Below, piece after piece: positions 25,420 through 34,182 of a DNA stretch of 64,000 nucleotides. The position numbers were made by a program, and so were the translations under genes. This DNA is from Bacillota bacterium. Lineage in GTDB: Bacteria > Bacillota > Clostridia > Acetivibrionales > DSM-1351. The first letter of the stretch is position 1, and each line of letters starts with the position of its first letter. The notes under the pieces are model-generated. The model was given only the letters and a program-made list of their open reading frames with translations. It made no database searches and was not told the origin of the DNA. The stretch is taken from positions 99,884 to 163,883 of the forward strand of contig JAEXOY010000036.1 in NCBI GenBank assembly GCA_023439045.1. Direction: 5' to 3'.

Positions 25420-26766
25420 TTAAAAAGGCATTTTAAACTTACCTAAAGCACCTTTTTTGCCACGTTTACCCATGTCGTTCATCATCTTCATCATTTTTTT
25501 CATTTCCTCAAAGCCTTTAAGCATCTTGTTGACTTCTTGGATGGTAGTACCACTACCAGCTGAAATACGCTTTCTACGACTACCATTGATGATAGAAGGG
25601 TCATTTCTTTCTTTTTTGGTCATTGATTGGATGATAGCTTCAATTCTAAAAAATTCCTTTTCATCAACCTGAACATCCTTCAATGCCTTGGAATCCATAC
25701 CAGGTATCATACCAAGTATGTCCTGAAGCGGTCCCATTTTCTTTATCTGCTGCAGCTGCTCTAAATAGTCTTCTAGAGTAAACTGCATTGTACGCATCTT
25801 CTTTTCTAGCTCAATAGCCTTCTTTTCGTCAAAGGCTTCCTGTGCCTTCTCAATGAGACTGAGCACATCACCCATACCAAGTATACGTGATGCCATTCTG
25901 TCAGGGAAAAATGGCTCTAAGTCACTGAGCTTTTCACCAATACCAGCGAACTTGATTGGCTTTCCAGTAACTGACTTAACGGAAAGTGCGGCACCACCTC
26001 TAGTATCACCATCTAGCTTGGTTAATACAACACCGTCAATACCCAGCTTCTGATTGAAGCTTTCGGATACGTTGACCGCATCCTGTCCGGTCATTGCATC
26101 AACAACCAGTAATATTTCATGTGGATGTACTGTGTTCTTGATGTTTAGCAATTCATCCATCAATTTCTCATCTATGTGCAATCGACCTGCAGTATCAAGT
26201 ATTACAAGGTCATGTTGCATCTTGTTTGCATGATCTATTGCTGACTTAGCTATCTGAACAACATTCTGATTGTTTTCCAGCGAAAATACCGGTATGCTAA
26301 GCTGTGCACCTACTACCTGCAACTGTTTAATAGCTGCCGGTCTGTAAACATCGCACGCTACAAGCAGAGGATTTTTGCCCTGCTTTCTCATGAGATTTGC
26401 AAGTTTACCTGATGTGGTAGTTTTACCTGAACCCTGTAAACCAACCATCATAAGAACCGTTGGTGGCTTTGGTGCAAATGTAACCTTGCTTTGTTCCCTT
26501 CCAAGGAGCTCTATTAATTCCTCATGAACAATCTTTACAACCTGCTGTCCTGGCGTAAGGCTTTCTAACACGTCAGAGCCTACTGCTCTCTCAGAAATCT
26601 TGCTGATAAAATCCTTAACAACCTTGAAATTTACATCGGCTTCTAAAAGTGCCAGCTTTATCTCACGCATCATTTCCTTGACGTCCTTCTCGGAAACGCG
26701 GCCTTGTCCTCTAATTTTCTTGATAGTCTCCTGAAGCTTTCCTGACAAACCCTCAAATACTGCCAT
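25420..26766 (-). CDS. ffh: Signal recognition particle protein Ffh
   Basis: Ffh is the SRP54 GTPase that targets nascent membrane proteins to FtsY. The N domain is at 1-90. The G domain carries G1 GLQGSGKTTTSGKLA (about 108-122), DTAGRLH and TKLDGDTRGGAAL. The methionine-rich M domain that binds 4.5S RNA and signal sequences occupies the last 120 residues (GMIPGM, RRKRISAGSGTTIQEVN, then MMKMMNDMGKRGKKG). At 448 residues it is full length. It follows ylxM by 21 bases. Confidence 0.98.
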   Translation of the reverse strand: MAVFEGLSGKLQETIKKIRGQGRVSEKDVKEMMREIKLALLEADVNFKVVKDFISKISERAVGSDVLESLTPGQQVVKIVHEELIELLGREQSKVTFAPKPPTVLMMVGLQGSGKTTTSGKLANLMRKQGKNPLLVACDVYRPAAIKQLQVVGAQLSIPVFSLENNQNVVQIAKSAIDHANKMQHDLVILDTAGRLHIDEKLMDELLNIKNTVHPHEILLVVDAMTGQDAVNVSESFNQKLGIDGVVLTKLDGDTRGGAALSVKSVTGKPIKFAGIGEKLSDLEPFFPDRMASRILGMGDVLSLIEKAQEAFDEKKAIELEKKMRTMQFTLEDYLEQLQQIKKMGPLQDILGMIPGMDSKALKDVQVDEKEFFRIEAIIQSMTKKERNDPSIINGSRRKRISAGSGTTIQEVNKMLKGFEEMKKMMKMMNDMGKRGKKGALGKFKMPF

Positions 26767-26787
26767 CCAATACCTCCGTGCACCTGT

Positions 26788-27147
26788 CTATATGCTACTT
26801 ATCAGCTCCTCAATTTCCTTCTGGACATTGCTGATAATCTTTCTATCTTTTTCATTTAATTGCTCGAAACTGACTTCATTAAGCTGCTTTGAAATATTCT
26901 TAACCTTGATATTTTGCTCAGAAAACTTGAAAACAAGACCGAGCTTTTCTTCATATTCATTAAGCTGTGCCCTAGCACGCTTTTCGTTGTCAAAAACACC
27001 TTGACGGCTAATATTGAGCTGTTCTGCAATCTCAGACAATGTGTAATCATTGTTGTAATGCAAATCCAAAATCTCATACTGCCTGTCAGTGAGCAACTGT
27101 CCATAAAAATCAAGCAGCAAAGATATTTCATAAACCTTGTTCACCAT
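26788..27147 (-). CDS. ylxM: UPF0122 helix-turn-helix protein YlxM
   Basis: YlxM is a small sigma-70 region-4-like HTH protein that precedes ffh in most Firmicutes and is reported to associate with the SRP system. The opening EISLLLDFYGQLLTDRQYEILDLHYNNDYTLSEIAEQLNISRQGVFDNEKRA segment is diagnostic, with the recognition helix at ISRQGVFDNEKRA. A helical C-terminus follows. At 119 residues it is full length. A strong promoter lies about 40-70 bases upstream. The usual upstream gene ftsY is 20 kb away here. Confidence 0.96.
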   Translation of the reverse strand: MVNKVYEISLLLDFYGQLLTDRQYEILDLHYNNDYTLSEIAEQLNISRQGVFDNEKRARAQLNEYEEKLGLVFKFSEQNIKVKNISKQLNEVSFEQLNEKDRKIISNVQKEIEELISSI

Positions 27148-27187
27148 TCATCACTCATATCTGTAAAGTATTTTTGCTTTACAACTT

Positions 27188-27216
27188 ATTCTAATGCATA
27201 ATTGCAGTGGTGTCAA
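27188..27216 (-). promoter_or_regulatory. Sigma-A type promoter of ylxM-ffh-rpsP-khpA
   Basis: On the minus strand TTGACA (27216-27211) and TAGAAT (27193-27188) are separated by 17 bases. A small 7-bp inverted repeat (27162-27168 with 27177-27183) lies just downstream, near the predicted 5' end of the transcript. Confidence 0.8.
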
Positions 27217-27222
27217 GTGTTT

Positions 27223-27675
27223 TTACTTTACATTATGCTCTTTTCTGCTCAGGAAAACTCCCTTCCACAATCGTACCGCTGATAGTACCAATAGTATTCC
27301 AACTGCAAGTGAGCCTGCAATTCCCAAAGTGTTCAAGCCTTTATTGAGAAAATTACTCATATCCCCCTCAATGCCATACCTCATTGTATAGTACAGACCG
27401 CCACCCGGTACTAAAGGTAGTAAACCTACCATAAGATAACCCGTTGCAGGATTTTTATTGATTCTAGCCATTATTTCAGAATATATAGAAATAATTATCG
27501 TAGCTAAAAAATACTGAAATATATCATTCTTTAGAAAGCCAAGTGCACTATAGCTAAACCAAGCCAAAGCTCCACACAAAGGTGCTAGAAACAAGAGCTT
27601 ACCTCTTATATTAACAACTATACAAAAACCCAGACATCCCAAAAACGATAAAAAGCATTGCATTAACACAGTCAT
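27223..27675 (-). CDS. Threonine/serine exporter subunit, ThrE_2 (YjjB-like)
   Basis: About 150 residues with four to five transmembrane helices match the small C-terminal half of the ThrE exporter: GFCIVVNIRGKLLFLAPLCGALAW, EIMARINKNPATGYLMVGLLPLVPGGGLYYTM. In split systems this subunit works with a ThrE_1/YjjP partner, encoded 87-126 bases upstream. The start is uncertain: I use the ATG at 27675, which begins right at the first helix; a TTG further upstream has AAGGAG only four bases away. It likely exports Thr/Ser or, as reported for E. coli YjjPB, succinate. Confidence 0.82.
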   Translation of the reverse strand: MTVLMQCFLSFLGCLGFCIVVNIRGKLLFLAPLCGALAWFSYSALGFLKNDIFQYFLATIIISIYSEIMARINKNPATGYLMVGLLPLVPGGGLYYTMRYGIEGDMSNFLNKGLNTLGIAGSLAVGILLVLSAVRLWKGVFLSRKEHNVK

Positions 27676-27801
27676 ATAGGTGGATTTTCCTTTCAAAGTT
27701 CTCCTTGCCGTCAATTATAGCGTTTATAGTTATAACTTGTATCATTATTTTAGTTCCTTATGACACTCTATACTTTGAGGAAACAAAAAAACTATAATAT
27801 C

Positions 27802-28566
27802 CTAGAGTAAATTTGCAGACGCAAAAATAGTCAATACTATACCAGAACCAATAGCTATTGCTGTAGCGATAAGTATTGCCTCAGTGAATTTAGTCAATCC
27901 TGCAAAAAGGTCTCCTGCTATCACATCCCGCATAAAGCTGGTCAACACTATACCGGGTACGAGATTCATCAGTGTACCTATTGTAATTTTATCTATATTG
28001 TTTGCTAAGCCCAGTTTTACTGTAAAAACTGCAACAAGTGAGGCTGTCGCTGATGAAATGATAATTATAAAAAAGGTATTTGCCTGGAAACGTTCCATAT
28101 TATAATACACTATCTTAACAGCAGCACCTGCAAGTATGGCGCATAATGCATCAAATATATTACCCCCATAAAACAGCGTAAAGGCAAAAGCAACCAATGA
28201 AAAGCCAAGAGTCTGAAACAGTAGGCTGTATGGTTTACAATTATTTATAGAATCCAGTTCATCGTATATATCTGAAATATCTGGTGTTGTAGCACATATT
28301 TTTCTACATAGGTTGTTGAGAAGTTCAACCTTTCTTAGATCATTCCTCTTGGAATAAACCCTCTTAATTTTTGTTATGGGGTATTCCTCTTGTGTACATA
28401 TAGTAACTATCAAACAGGATGGAACTGCAAATACATCCCCTTCTTTTACACCGTAAGCTGTAAAAATCCTCTTTATAGATTCCTCCACACGATATATATC
28501 TGCACCATTTTCTAAAAGGGAAAATCCTATCTTGGTTGTAACATTGAGTAAAGCATCATAATCCAT
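27802..28566 (-). CDS. Threonine/serine exporter subunit, ThrE_1 (YjjP-like)
   Basis: The 254 residues open with the cytoplasmic domain of the family (LLENGADIYRVEESIKRIFTAYGV, FAVPSCLIVTI, the tract TKIKRVYSKRNDLRKVELLN). Five hydrophobic helices follow, including LGLANNIDKITIGTLMNLVPGIVLTSFMRDVIAGDLFAGLTK, with the conserved PG and RD residues. It is the larger partner of the next gene. The pair reads away from the plus-strand OPT gene, sharing a 289-base divergent promoter region. Confidence 0.88.
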   Translation of the reverse strand: MDYDALLNVTTKIGFSLLENGADIYRVEESIKRIFTAYGVKEGDVFAVPSCLIVTICTQEEYPITKIKRVYSKRNDLRKVELLNNLCRKICATTPDISDIYDELDSINNCKPYSLLFQTLGFSLVAFAFTLFYGGNIFDALCAILAGAAVKIVYYNMERFQANTFFIIIISSATASLVAVFTVKLGLANNIDKITIGTLMNLVPGIVLTSFMRDVIAGDLFAGLTKFTEAILIATAIAIGSGIVLTIFASANLL

Positions 28567-28855
28567 ACATACACCTAATTTTTATATATTTATAGCATAT
28601 TATATCACAATAACAAGTATTTAATGATTCTATTTGCTTTTGTAATTTCTATTACCAATATTAAACATATATAATCCTTTTACTTTTTTACTTTAATAGA
28701 TAATTTTACTATTAGTGGCAAGTTGCATCCTTTTAATGTATGTGTTATTATTCTAACAGCTGGTATTCTTTTGAAGCCAGACAATTTTACTTATTTATTT
28801 TTTATCACAATACGACTTATATCCCAATAAGGGAATGAGAACGGAGGTTAATTGT

Positions 28856-30505
28856 ATGTCGAAAATTAATTCACAAGAACGATCGCTATTAGGCATCGAC
28901 CAATTGTCAATCAGAAGTATTGTCATAGGTAGCCTTGGGTCAGTAGTGATCACAGCAAGCTCAATGTACATTGCTCTAAAAATGAGCGCACTACCCTGGC
29001 CTACTATTCTAGTAGCACTATTATCAATGTCAGTTTTAAAGCTGATAGGAAAAACCACCTTGAACGAAGTAAATATTACTCAAACTGCAATGTCTGCAGG
29101 TGCAATGGTTGCCGGTGGTCTTGCTTTTACATTGCCGGGGCTTTGGATTACAGGCACCTGGACTATGGAGTCAATCACTACCGAAAACTTTTTGAAGGTG
29201 CTTGCTATTGCTATTGCAGGCTCAATTATTGGTTCAGTTGCATCCTGGCTTCTCCGAAACAGATTTATTGAAAAGCAGCAGCTTCCCTATCCAATAGGAA
29301 TGGCCGCAGCAGAAGCTATTAAGACCGGTGATGAGGGTGGCAAGAAATCCTTGGTGTTATATATTTCTCTAGGACTCTCAGCCATCTACACATACTTCAA
29401 AGATTATGTTGGAAACATTCCTGCAGTACTTTTTGCTAATGGCAATTTTGGTATTTGGAACTCTCCAATGGCTATAGGTATTGGCTATATTATCGGTACA
29501 CTATACACAGGAGTATGGTTCCTAGGTGCTATAATCTCATATGTTTTAATTATTCCTCTTGGTCCAAAACTAGGTTTATTTGCAGACAGCGCTGCCGCTA
29601 CTTCTTTTGCAAGTACTCTTGGTATTGGAATAATGATTGGAACCGGATTTGGAGTTCTTATTTCTATGGTTTACAAATGGATAAAGAACACTATTCAAAA
29701 TAAAGATAAAAAGAACGATATATCTTCAGGTAACAAAACAATCAATGAAGGTAAATCTTCAAAAGCTAAGCTACTTGCGTTATTATTTACGTTACTTACA
29801 TTTGTATTTACAGTAGCAAGCGGACTATCCATCATACCATCAATATTGTTGATAGCAGGCGTATATATCACGTCCATAATGGCAGCAACACTTACAGGTC
29901 AGACTGGTGTTAATCCAATGGAGGTATTTGGAATAATTGTTTTGTTGGGTATAAGACTCTTTGTCAATGTTAATACACTGGATGCATTCATAATTGCTGC
30001 TTGTGTAGCTATTGCTTGCGGATATTCAGGAGACTTATTTAACGATTATAAGGCTGGCGCTATACTAGGAACAAATCCTAAGGCACAGTTAATATCACAG
30101 GTATTTGGTGGCATTGTTGGATCGGTTGTTGCAACAGCTGCACTGTTTGCTCTCATTAAGCAATATGGCGGTGTTGGTGGGGATACAGGACTTACTGCAG
30201 TTCAAGCGTTCTCTGTAACCACAATGGTAAATGGCTTGGGTGATCCTATTGTATTGACAATCGGTGCTGTGATTGGAGCGCTACTATTCCTATTGGGTGT
30301 CCCTGCAGCGACACTGGGCTTGGGAATATACCTACCATTTATTATTTCATCAGCTGTTTTTATAGGCGGCATAATACGACTTGTTGTAGATAAAGTTCGT
30401 CCAAAGTCCTCAGATACTGGTACTATTGCATCTTCGGGGCTTCTTGGCGGTGAAGGTATAACAGGTGTAACCATAGCGATTATAAAACTATTTTCAGGGA
30501 CATAA
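28856..30505 (+). CDS. OPT-family oligopeptide transporter
   Basis: The 549-residue protein has about 14 hydrophobic segments and the bacterial OPT signatures: SMYIALKMSALPWPTILVALLSM near the N-terminus, NITQTAMSAGAMVAGGLAFTLPGLWI, and QQLPYPIGMAAAEAIKTGDEGG. OPT proteins are proton-driven importers of small peptides or peptide-like metal chelates. Internal loops near 280-305 are lysine-rich. I start at the ATG at 28856, which has GGAGG eight bases upstream; an ATG at 28835 would overlap that site. A terminator follows 17 bases after the stop. Confidence 0.9.
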   Translation: MSKINSQERSLLGIDQLSIRSIVIGSLGSVVITASSMYIALKMSALPWPTILVALLSMSVLKLIGKTTLNEVNITQTAMSAGAMVAGGLAFTLPGLWITGTWTMESITTENFLKVLAIAIAGSIIGSVASWLLRNRFIEKQQLPYPIGMAAAEAIKTGDEGGKKSLVLYISLGLSAIYTYFKDYVGNIPAVLFANGNFGIWNSPMAIGIGYIIGTLYTGVWFLGAIISYVLIIPLGPKLGLFADSAAATSFASTLGIGIMIGTGFGVLISMVYKWIKNTIQNKDKKNDISSGNKTINEGKSSKAKLLALLFTLLTFVFTVASGLSIIPSILLIAGVYITSIMAATLTGQTGVNPMEVFGIIVLLGIRLFVNVNTLDAFIIAACVAIACGYSGDLFNDYKAGAILGTNPKAQLISQVFGGIVGSVVATAALFALIKQYGGVGGDTGLTAVQAFSVTTMVNGLGDPIVLTIGAVIGALLFLLGVPAATLGLGIYLPFIISSAVFIGGIIRLVVDKVRPKSSDTGTIASSGLLGGEGITGVTIAIIKLFSGT

Positions 30506-30521
30506 ATTTTAGTGTATAATT

Positions 30522-30547
30522 GAAGGGGCTTATTGCCCCTTCTTTTT
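30522..30547 (+). terminator. Intrinsic terminator of the OPT gene
   Basis: An 8-bp GC-rich stem (30522-30529 with 30535-30542, five-base loop) is followed by TTTTT, a textbook terminator. Confidence 0.92.
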
Positions 30548-30661
30548 ACGTTTTTAGTTGTTTAACAGTTACATCAGCATTTGATGTTTTAGTAAAACGA
30601 TAGATTATATTTATTAATACAGTTAGTAATGAATTTTTTCACATAATAAGGAGATGATTTT

Positions 30662-31504
30662 TTGGCAAAGATTATCGGAATAGATATTGGAGGCAGTACA
30701 ACCAAAATTGTTGGCTTTGATGGCAATAAGATGTTTAGCCCATTTCTCGTAAGAGCAAATGACCCAACAGCATCAGTATATGGCGCTTTTGGTAAGTTCC
30801 TAAGCGTTAATTCCCTACAGCTTCAGGATATTGAAAGAATAATGATTACTGGTGTGGGCTCATCTTTTATAAATGAAAGGCTTTATGGAATACCTACTGG
30901 GAAGGTTGATGAATTCCTTGCTATAGGCATGGGAGGACTCTACTTGAGCAATCTTGATAAGGCCATTATTGTAAGCATGGGTACAGGTACAGCTTTTGTA
31001 AAGGCTGAAGGAATTTCGGCTGTACACCTTTGTGGCACTGGTGTTGGTGGTGGAACTCTTCTAGGTCTATCCAATAGAATGCTTAATGTGAGACATTTTG
31101 ATGAGCTTATTGAAACAGCAAACGGTGGTGATTTGACACATGTTGACCTGACAATAGGCGATATTTCAAAGGAGGTTATGGAAACTCTTCCAAGTGAAAC
31201 AACAGCCTCAAATTTTGGAAAAATCAGCGACCTTGCAACCAAATCGGATATTGCAATGGGTATTATTAATCTGGTATTCCAGACTATCGGTATGGTGGCT
31301 GTATCAAACACAAGAATTGATAATATCAAGGACGTTGTGCTAACAGGTAATTTGACAAATGTACCTCAGTCCAAATATATATTTGAACAATTAAATAAAC
31401 TCTATAATGTTCGTTTTCAGACTCCTGAAAATGCTGAGTACGCAACTGCTGCTGGCGCAGCTATCTGCTTTAAGCAGGGTGCTAGGTTTAGGGAGATAAA
31501 GTAA
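30662..31504 (+). CDS. coaW: Type II pantothenate kinase
   Basis: CoaW phosphorylates pantothenate, the first step of coenzyme A synthesis, and is the feedback-insensitive form first described in Staphylococcus. It belongs to the ASKHA fold. The phosphate-1 loop is IGIDIGGSTTKIVGF at the N-terminus, the catalytic region is around GKVDEFLAIGMGG, the second phosphate loop VSMGTGTAFVKA, then HLCGTGVGGGTLLGLSNRML; the adenosine end is VVLTGNLTNVPQ. At 280 residues it is typical. The start is TTG at 30662 with AAGGAG eight bases upstream. It is monocistronic between two terminators. Confidence 0.92.
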   Translation: MAKIIGIDIGGSTTKIVGFDGNKMFSPFLVRANDPTASVYGAFGKFLSVNSLQLQDIERIMITGVGSSFINERLYGIPTGKVDEFLAIGMGGLYLSNLDKAIIVSMGTGTAFVKAEGISAVHLCGTGVGGGTLLGLSNRMLNVRHFDELIETANGGDLTHVDLTIGDISKEVMETLPSETTASNFGKISDLATKSDIAMGIINLVFQTIGMVAVSNTRIDNIKDVVLTGNLTNVPQSKYIFEQLNKLYNVRFQTPENAEYATAAGAAICFKQGARFREIK

Positions 31505-31556
31505 TCAAAAACTAAGTGATTAATATAAAAACGTATTAAACTAAAGTAAAAAAGAT

Positions 31557-31592
31557 GACCATTTCAAACTTATGAAATGGTCTTTACTTTTT
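31557..31592 (+). terminator. Intrinsic terminator of coaW
   Basis: A perfect 10-bp stem (31557-31566 with 31573-31582, six-base loop) is followed by TTTACTTTTT. Outer A/T pairing extends the stem further. Confidence 0.85.
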
Positions 31593-31602
31593 ATCATAAC
31601 TT

Positions 31603-31745
31603 GCTTGCATAAGTTTTTTGTCACGACCAGCTTACAAAAGCCTTTTCTCATATCCTGCTTACAAAAACTTTTTCTCATATCCTGCTTACAAAAGCTTTTT
31701 TCATATCCTGCTTACATAAGCTTTTTATCACAACCTGCTTACATA
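31603..31745. repeat. 27-bp tandem repeat overlapping the 3' end of the GT-C-like gene
   Basis: Units beginning GCTTACAAAAG or GCTTGCATAAG start at 31603, 31630, 31657, 31684 and 31710, with a last partial unit at 31737 that encodes the final residues of the 31728-32996 gene. Middle copies are nearly identical. Confidence 0.88.
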
Positions 31746-32996
31746 CTCAATAAGGGTCGCACCGCCTAAAACGTTTGCATAAACCATAACTGCTAAATAC
31801 GCAAATCCCAATCCATAAAGTATCCTTCTCCCCAACTTTCCTGAAAAGCCCTTAAACAGATACCCTATAATCAAAATCTGTGCAAATGAATGGTGTAACG
31901 AGTACAAAAAAGACTCCTTGAGCCCATATTGGATTAAAACATGTAGCACAAAGTTAAACAGCAAAACAGCCATCGGGATGAGCAACAGCTTATCCTTGTT
32001 GTAGCAGCCAATAATTATAGCTGCGATAAGACCTGCAACCCAGACACACATAGCAGCAAACATCCAGGTAGGAGCAGAAGCTACAAACGAAATGGCCTTG
32101 CCTGCATATTCTCCAAAAGGAGATTTGTTAACAGTGTCAATAAACATGTAGGTTGATCCAAATAGAGAATAGTACCCCATCTTCCCTGCTGTCAATAAAT
32201 CGAATTTATCAGCATAGTTTTGTGGGCTGCTTATAAACACTTTGAACACATTTGTAAAAAACACGCCACGTATGGGCAAAACAGCAATGGTTATCAGTAA
32301 ACCCACTCCCGATGATACTATTAACTTCATCTTTGTTCTGATGTTATCATTAAGGAATAAAACCATAAGAGCCCAAATGGCGAAATTGGTTATAGTTACA
32401 CCACCAGCCAGAATACCTAGTACAACTAGGCTTTTGAACCTTTTCTCCAGTAGACACCAATAGCTTAATATTAAAATGGTACCACTCAAGATATAGCTCT
32501 CCACAATAAAGGTATATAGCAGATATGAGCAGGATAGAGCGTATATCAAAAGCAGAATTGATATGGCTAGATTGGAAAGATGATATTTCTTATCAAGTAT
32601 CTTATAGAGATAATATATCCCTAAAAAACTTATCAATATCTGGAATATTACAATGATTATATAATGGTTCTTGATGCTTATATCGCCTAGAATCAAGTGC
32701 TCTGCCTGTGTTGCATAATGAGCCCCTGCAATTAGTAATGGGTGTTTTACTATTCTTCCTGTATCATCAAGCTTAGTGGAATAAATCTTATTTACGTAGT
32801 AAGAATCATCCATTGAAAAAAATCTATCATTATTGGTTGCTTTGGTGATATCATAAACTCCCTCATTAATAAAACCAGCAAAACAAAATATATAGGCCAG
32901 TATAATTACAACAAATGTAATCATTATTGGAAGCCTATTTGAGGTGCCTCTGTTGCCCTTACTGCTCATGCTGTTTCTTGACCTTGCTGCTGACAT
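31728..32996 (-). CDS. Polytopic membrane protein, probable GT-C-type glycosyltransferase
   Basis: The 422 residues carry about ten transmembrane helices. After a Ser/Arg-rich cytoplasmic start and one helix, the first outer loop contains an acidic pair, RFFSMDDSYYVNKIY, in the place where GT-C glycosyltransferases carry their catalytic D-x-D or D-D motif. I do not recognise a named family beyond that. It neighbours a DPPR-synthase-like protein, a GT39-like transferase and an LTA-synthase-like enzyme on the same strand, so use of a lipid-linked sugar on a surface polymer is plausible. The start at 32996 has GGAGG five bases upstream; a TTG at 33008 is part of that site. Confidence 0.6.
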   Translation of the reverse strand: MSAARSRNSMSSKGNRGTSNRLPIMITFVVIILAYIFCFAGFINEGVYDITKATNNDRFFSMDDSYYVNKIYSTKLDDTGRIVKHPLLIAGAHYATQAEHLILGDISIKNHYIIIVIFQILISFLGIYYLYKILDKKYHLSNLAISILLLIYALSCSYLLYTFIVESYILSGTILILSYWCLLEKRFKSLVVLGILAGGVTITNFAIWALMVLFLNDNIRTKMKLIVSSGVGLLITIAVLPIRGVFFTNVFKVFISSPQNYADKFDLLTAGKMGYYSLFGSTYMFIDTVNKSPFGEYAGKAISFVASAPTWMFAAMCVWVAGLIAAIIIGCYNKDKLLLIPMAVLLFNFVLHVLIQYGLKESFLYSLHHSFAQILIIGYLFKGFSGKLGRRILYGLGFAYLAVMVYANVLGGATLIEYVSRL

Positions 32997-33140
32997 ATTG
33001 ACCTCCAATTGTAATCGCTCTGTATTATCCTAAAAATCTATAATTTCTAAGTATTATCCTAAGTATCTATAATCCCTTAATATTATCCTAAAAATCTATT
33101 ATTCCACTGGTATTATGCCTAAGTCTTATAAATCTAATTA

Positions 33141-34001
33141 TCAATAGAATCTCAACACTATAACCAAGCAGCTTATACCCCAGAGAAAAATTCCTATTAG
33201 CAAAGGCTTGTCCTTGAAAAGTATTAATTCTACATTGTCATAGGTTTTATCAGAGTTTGCAACTAATTGATATCTGAGTAAAACATATATTACAAAAACC
33301 GTGGTTACCATTATGGGTAAGTGTGTAAAGTAACAATACAGAGCATAAAGAACGATACATAAGGAAATACAAATGGTGATGATTTTATCCAAAAACTCAT
33401 CTGTATAAACCGCAAGTGTTGCTTTGTAGCTACCAGCGTCCCCCTTCATTATTGAAAGCTCTGCTCTTCTCTTATTTGCTGCTAAGAATAAGCACAGTAC
33501 AGATGTGCAAAGCAGCAACCAAGGTGAAGCTTCAACACCTATTACCATTGCACCTGCAAGTGTTCTAAGCACAAACCCTGCCGCTATTGTCATTATGTCT
33601 ATAATAGGTTGATGCTTTAGCCATAAAGAATAAGACGTAGAGGTTATCATATAAGCAAGCATGGTAAGCATAAAACCAAATGAAAGCATATATGCCCCGC
33701 CTACTGCAACAGTGATAATTAGTGCTGCAAAAATATATGCTTGGTATACCTTTATCCTGCCTGAAGCAATAGGTCTTTTTGACTTTCTAGGATGAAGAGC
33801 ATCCTTTTTTCTATCGATAATGTCATTAACTATGTATACCGAACTAGATGCCAGACAAAACAAAGCAAAGCCGATAATTACAAGTATTATCATACTAACA
33901 TCGGTAAAGCTTTTTGAAAATATTAATGCAGGAAATAGGAAGGCATTTTTAACCCACTGTTTCGGTCTCATTTCTATAATAAAATCCTTAATAAGCTTCA
34001 T
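33141..34001 (-). CDS. UbiA-family prenyltransferase, DPPR-synthase-like
   Basis: The 286 residues match the decaprenyl-phosphate phosphoribosyltransferase branch of the UbiA superfamily. That enzyme moves phosphoribose from PRPP to a polyprenyl phosphate, the first step to lipid-linked arabinose in mycobacteria. Diagnostic blocks are MRPKQWVKNAFLFPALIFS at the N-terminus, the Asp-rich Mg site NDIIDRKKDALHP (59-71) followed by KRPIASG, and LFLAANKRRAELSIM. Eight to nine helices are predicted. No epimerase (DprE1/DprE2) or DPPR phosphatase is in the window, so the final sugar is unknown; ribofuranose is as likely as arabinose. Confidence 0.85.
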   Translation of the reverse strand: MKLIKDFIIEMRPKQWVKNAFLFPALIFSKSFTDVSMIILVIIGFALFCLASSSVYIVNDIIDRKKDALHPRKSKRPIASGRIKVYQAYIFAALIITVAVGGAYMLSFGFMLTMLAYMITSTSYSLWLKHQPIIDIMTIAAGFVLRTLAGAMVIGVEASPWLLLCTSVLCLFLAANKRRAELSIMKGDAGSYKATLAVYTDEFLDKIITICISLCIVLYALYCYFTHLPIMVTTVFVIYVLLRYQLVANSDKTYDNVELILFKDKPLLIGIFLWGISCLVIVLRFY

Positions 34002-34182
34002 TTAACGCACTCCCCAAAATAACTGTTTTTTGATTCATCCTAAAATAACTGATTTATTACTTGATTTCACAACTACTTTATTTTTGACTCATATTGAAAA
34101 ACTGATTCATTGTTTCATTTCACAATTACTTTATTCTTGATTCATAGTAATAATGATTTAGTTCATCATTGCAAAATTACTT

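Noticed and set aside
30940..31329. 129-codon frame antisense to coaW
   Set aside because: No ribosome site and fully covered by the well-conserved pantothenate kinase.
31603..31736. 27-bp repeats as a CRISPR or attachment site
   Set aside because: Units are contiguous and drift gradually, with the last merging into coding sequence, which fits slippage repeats.
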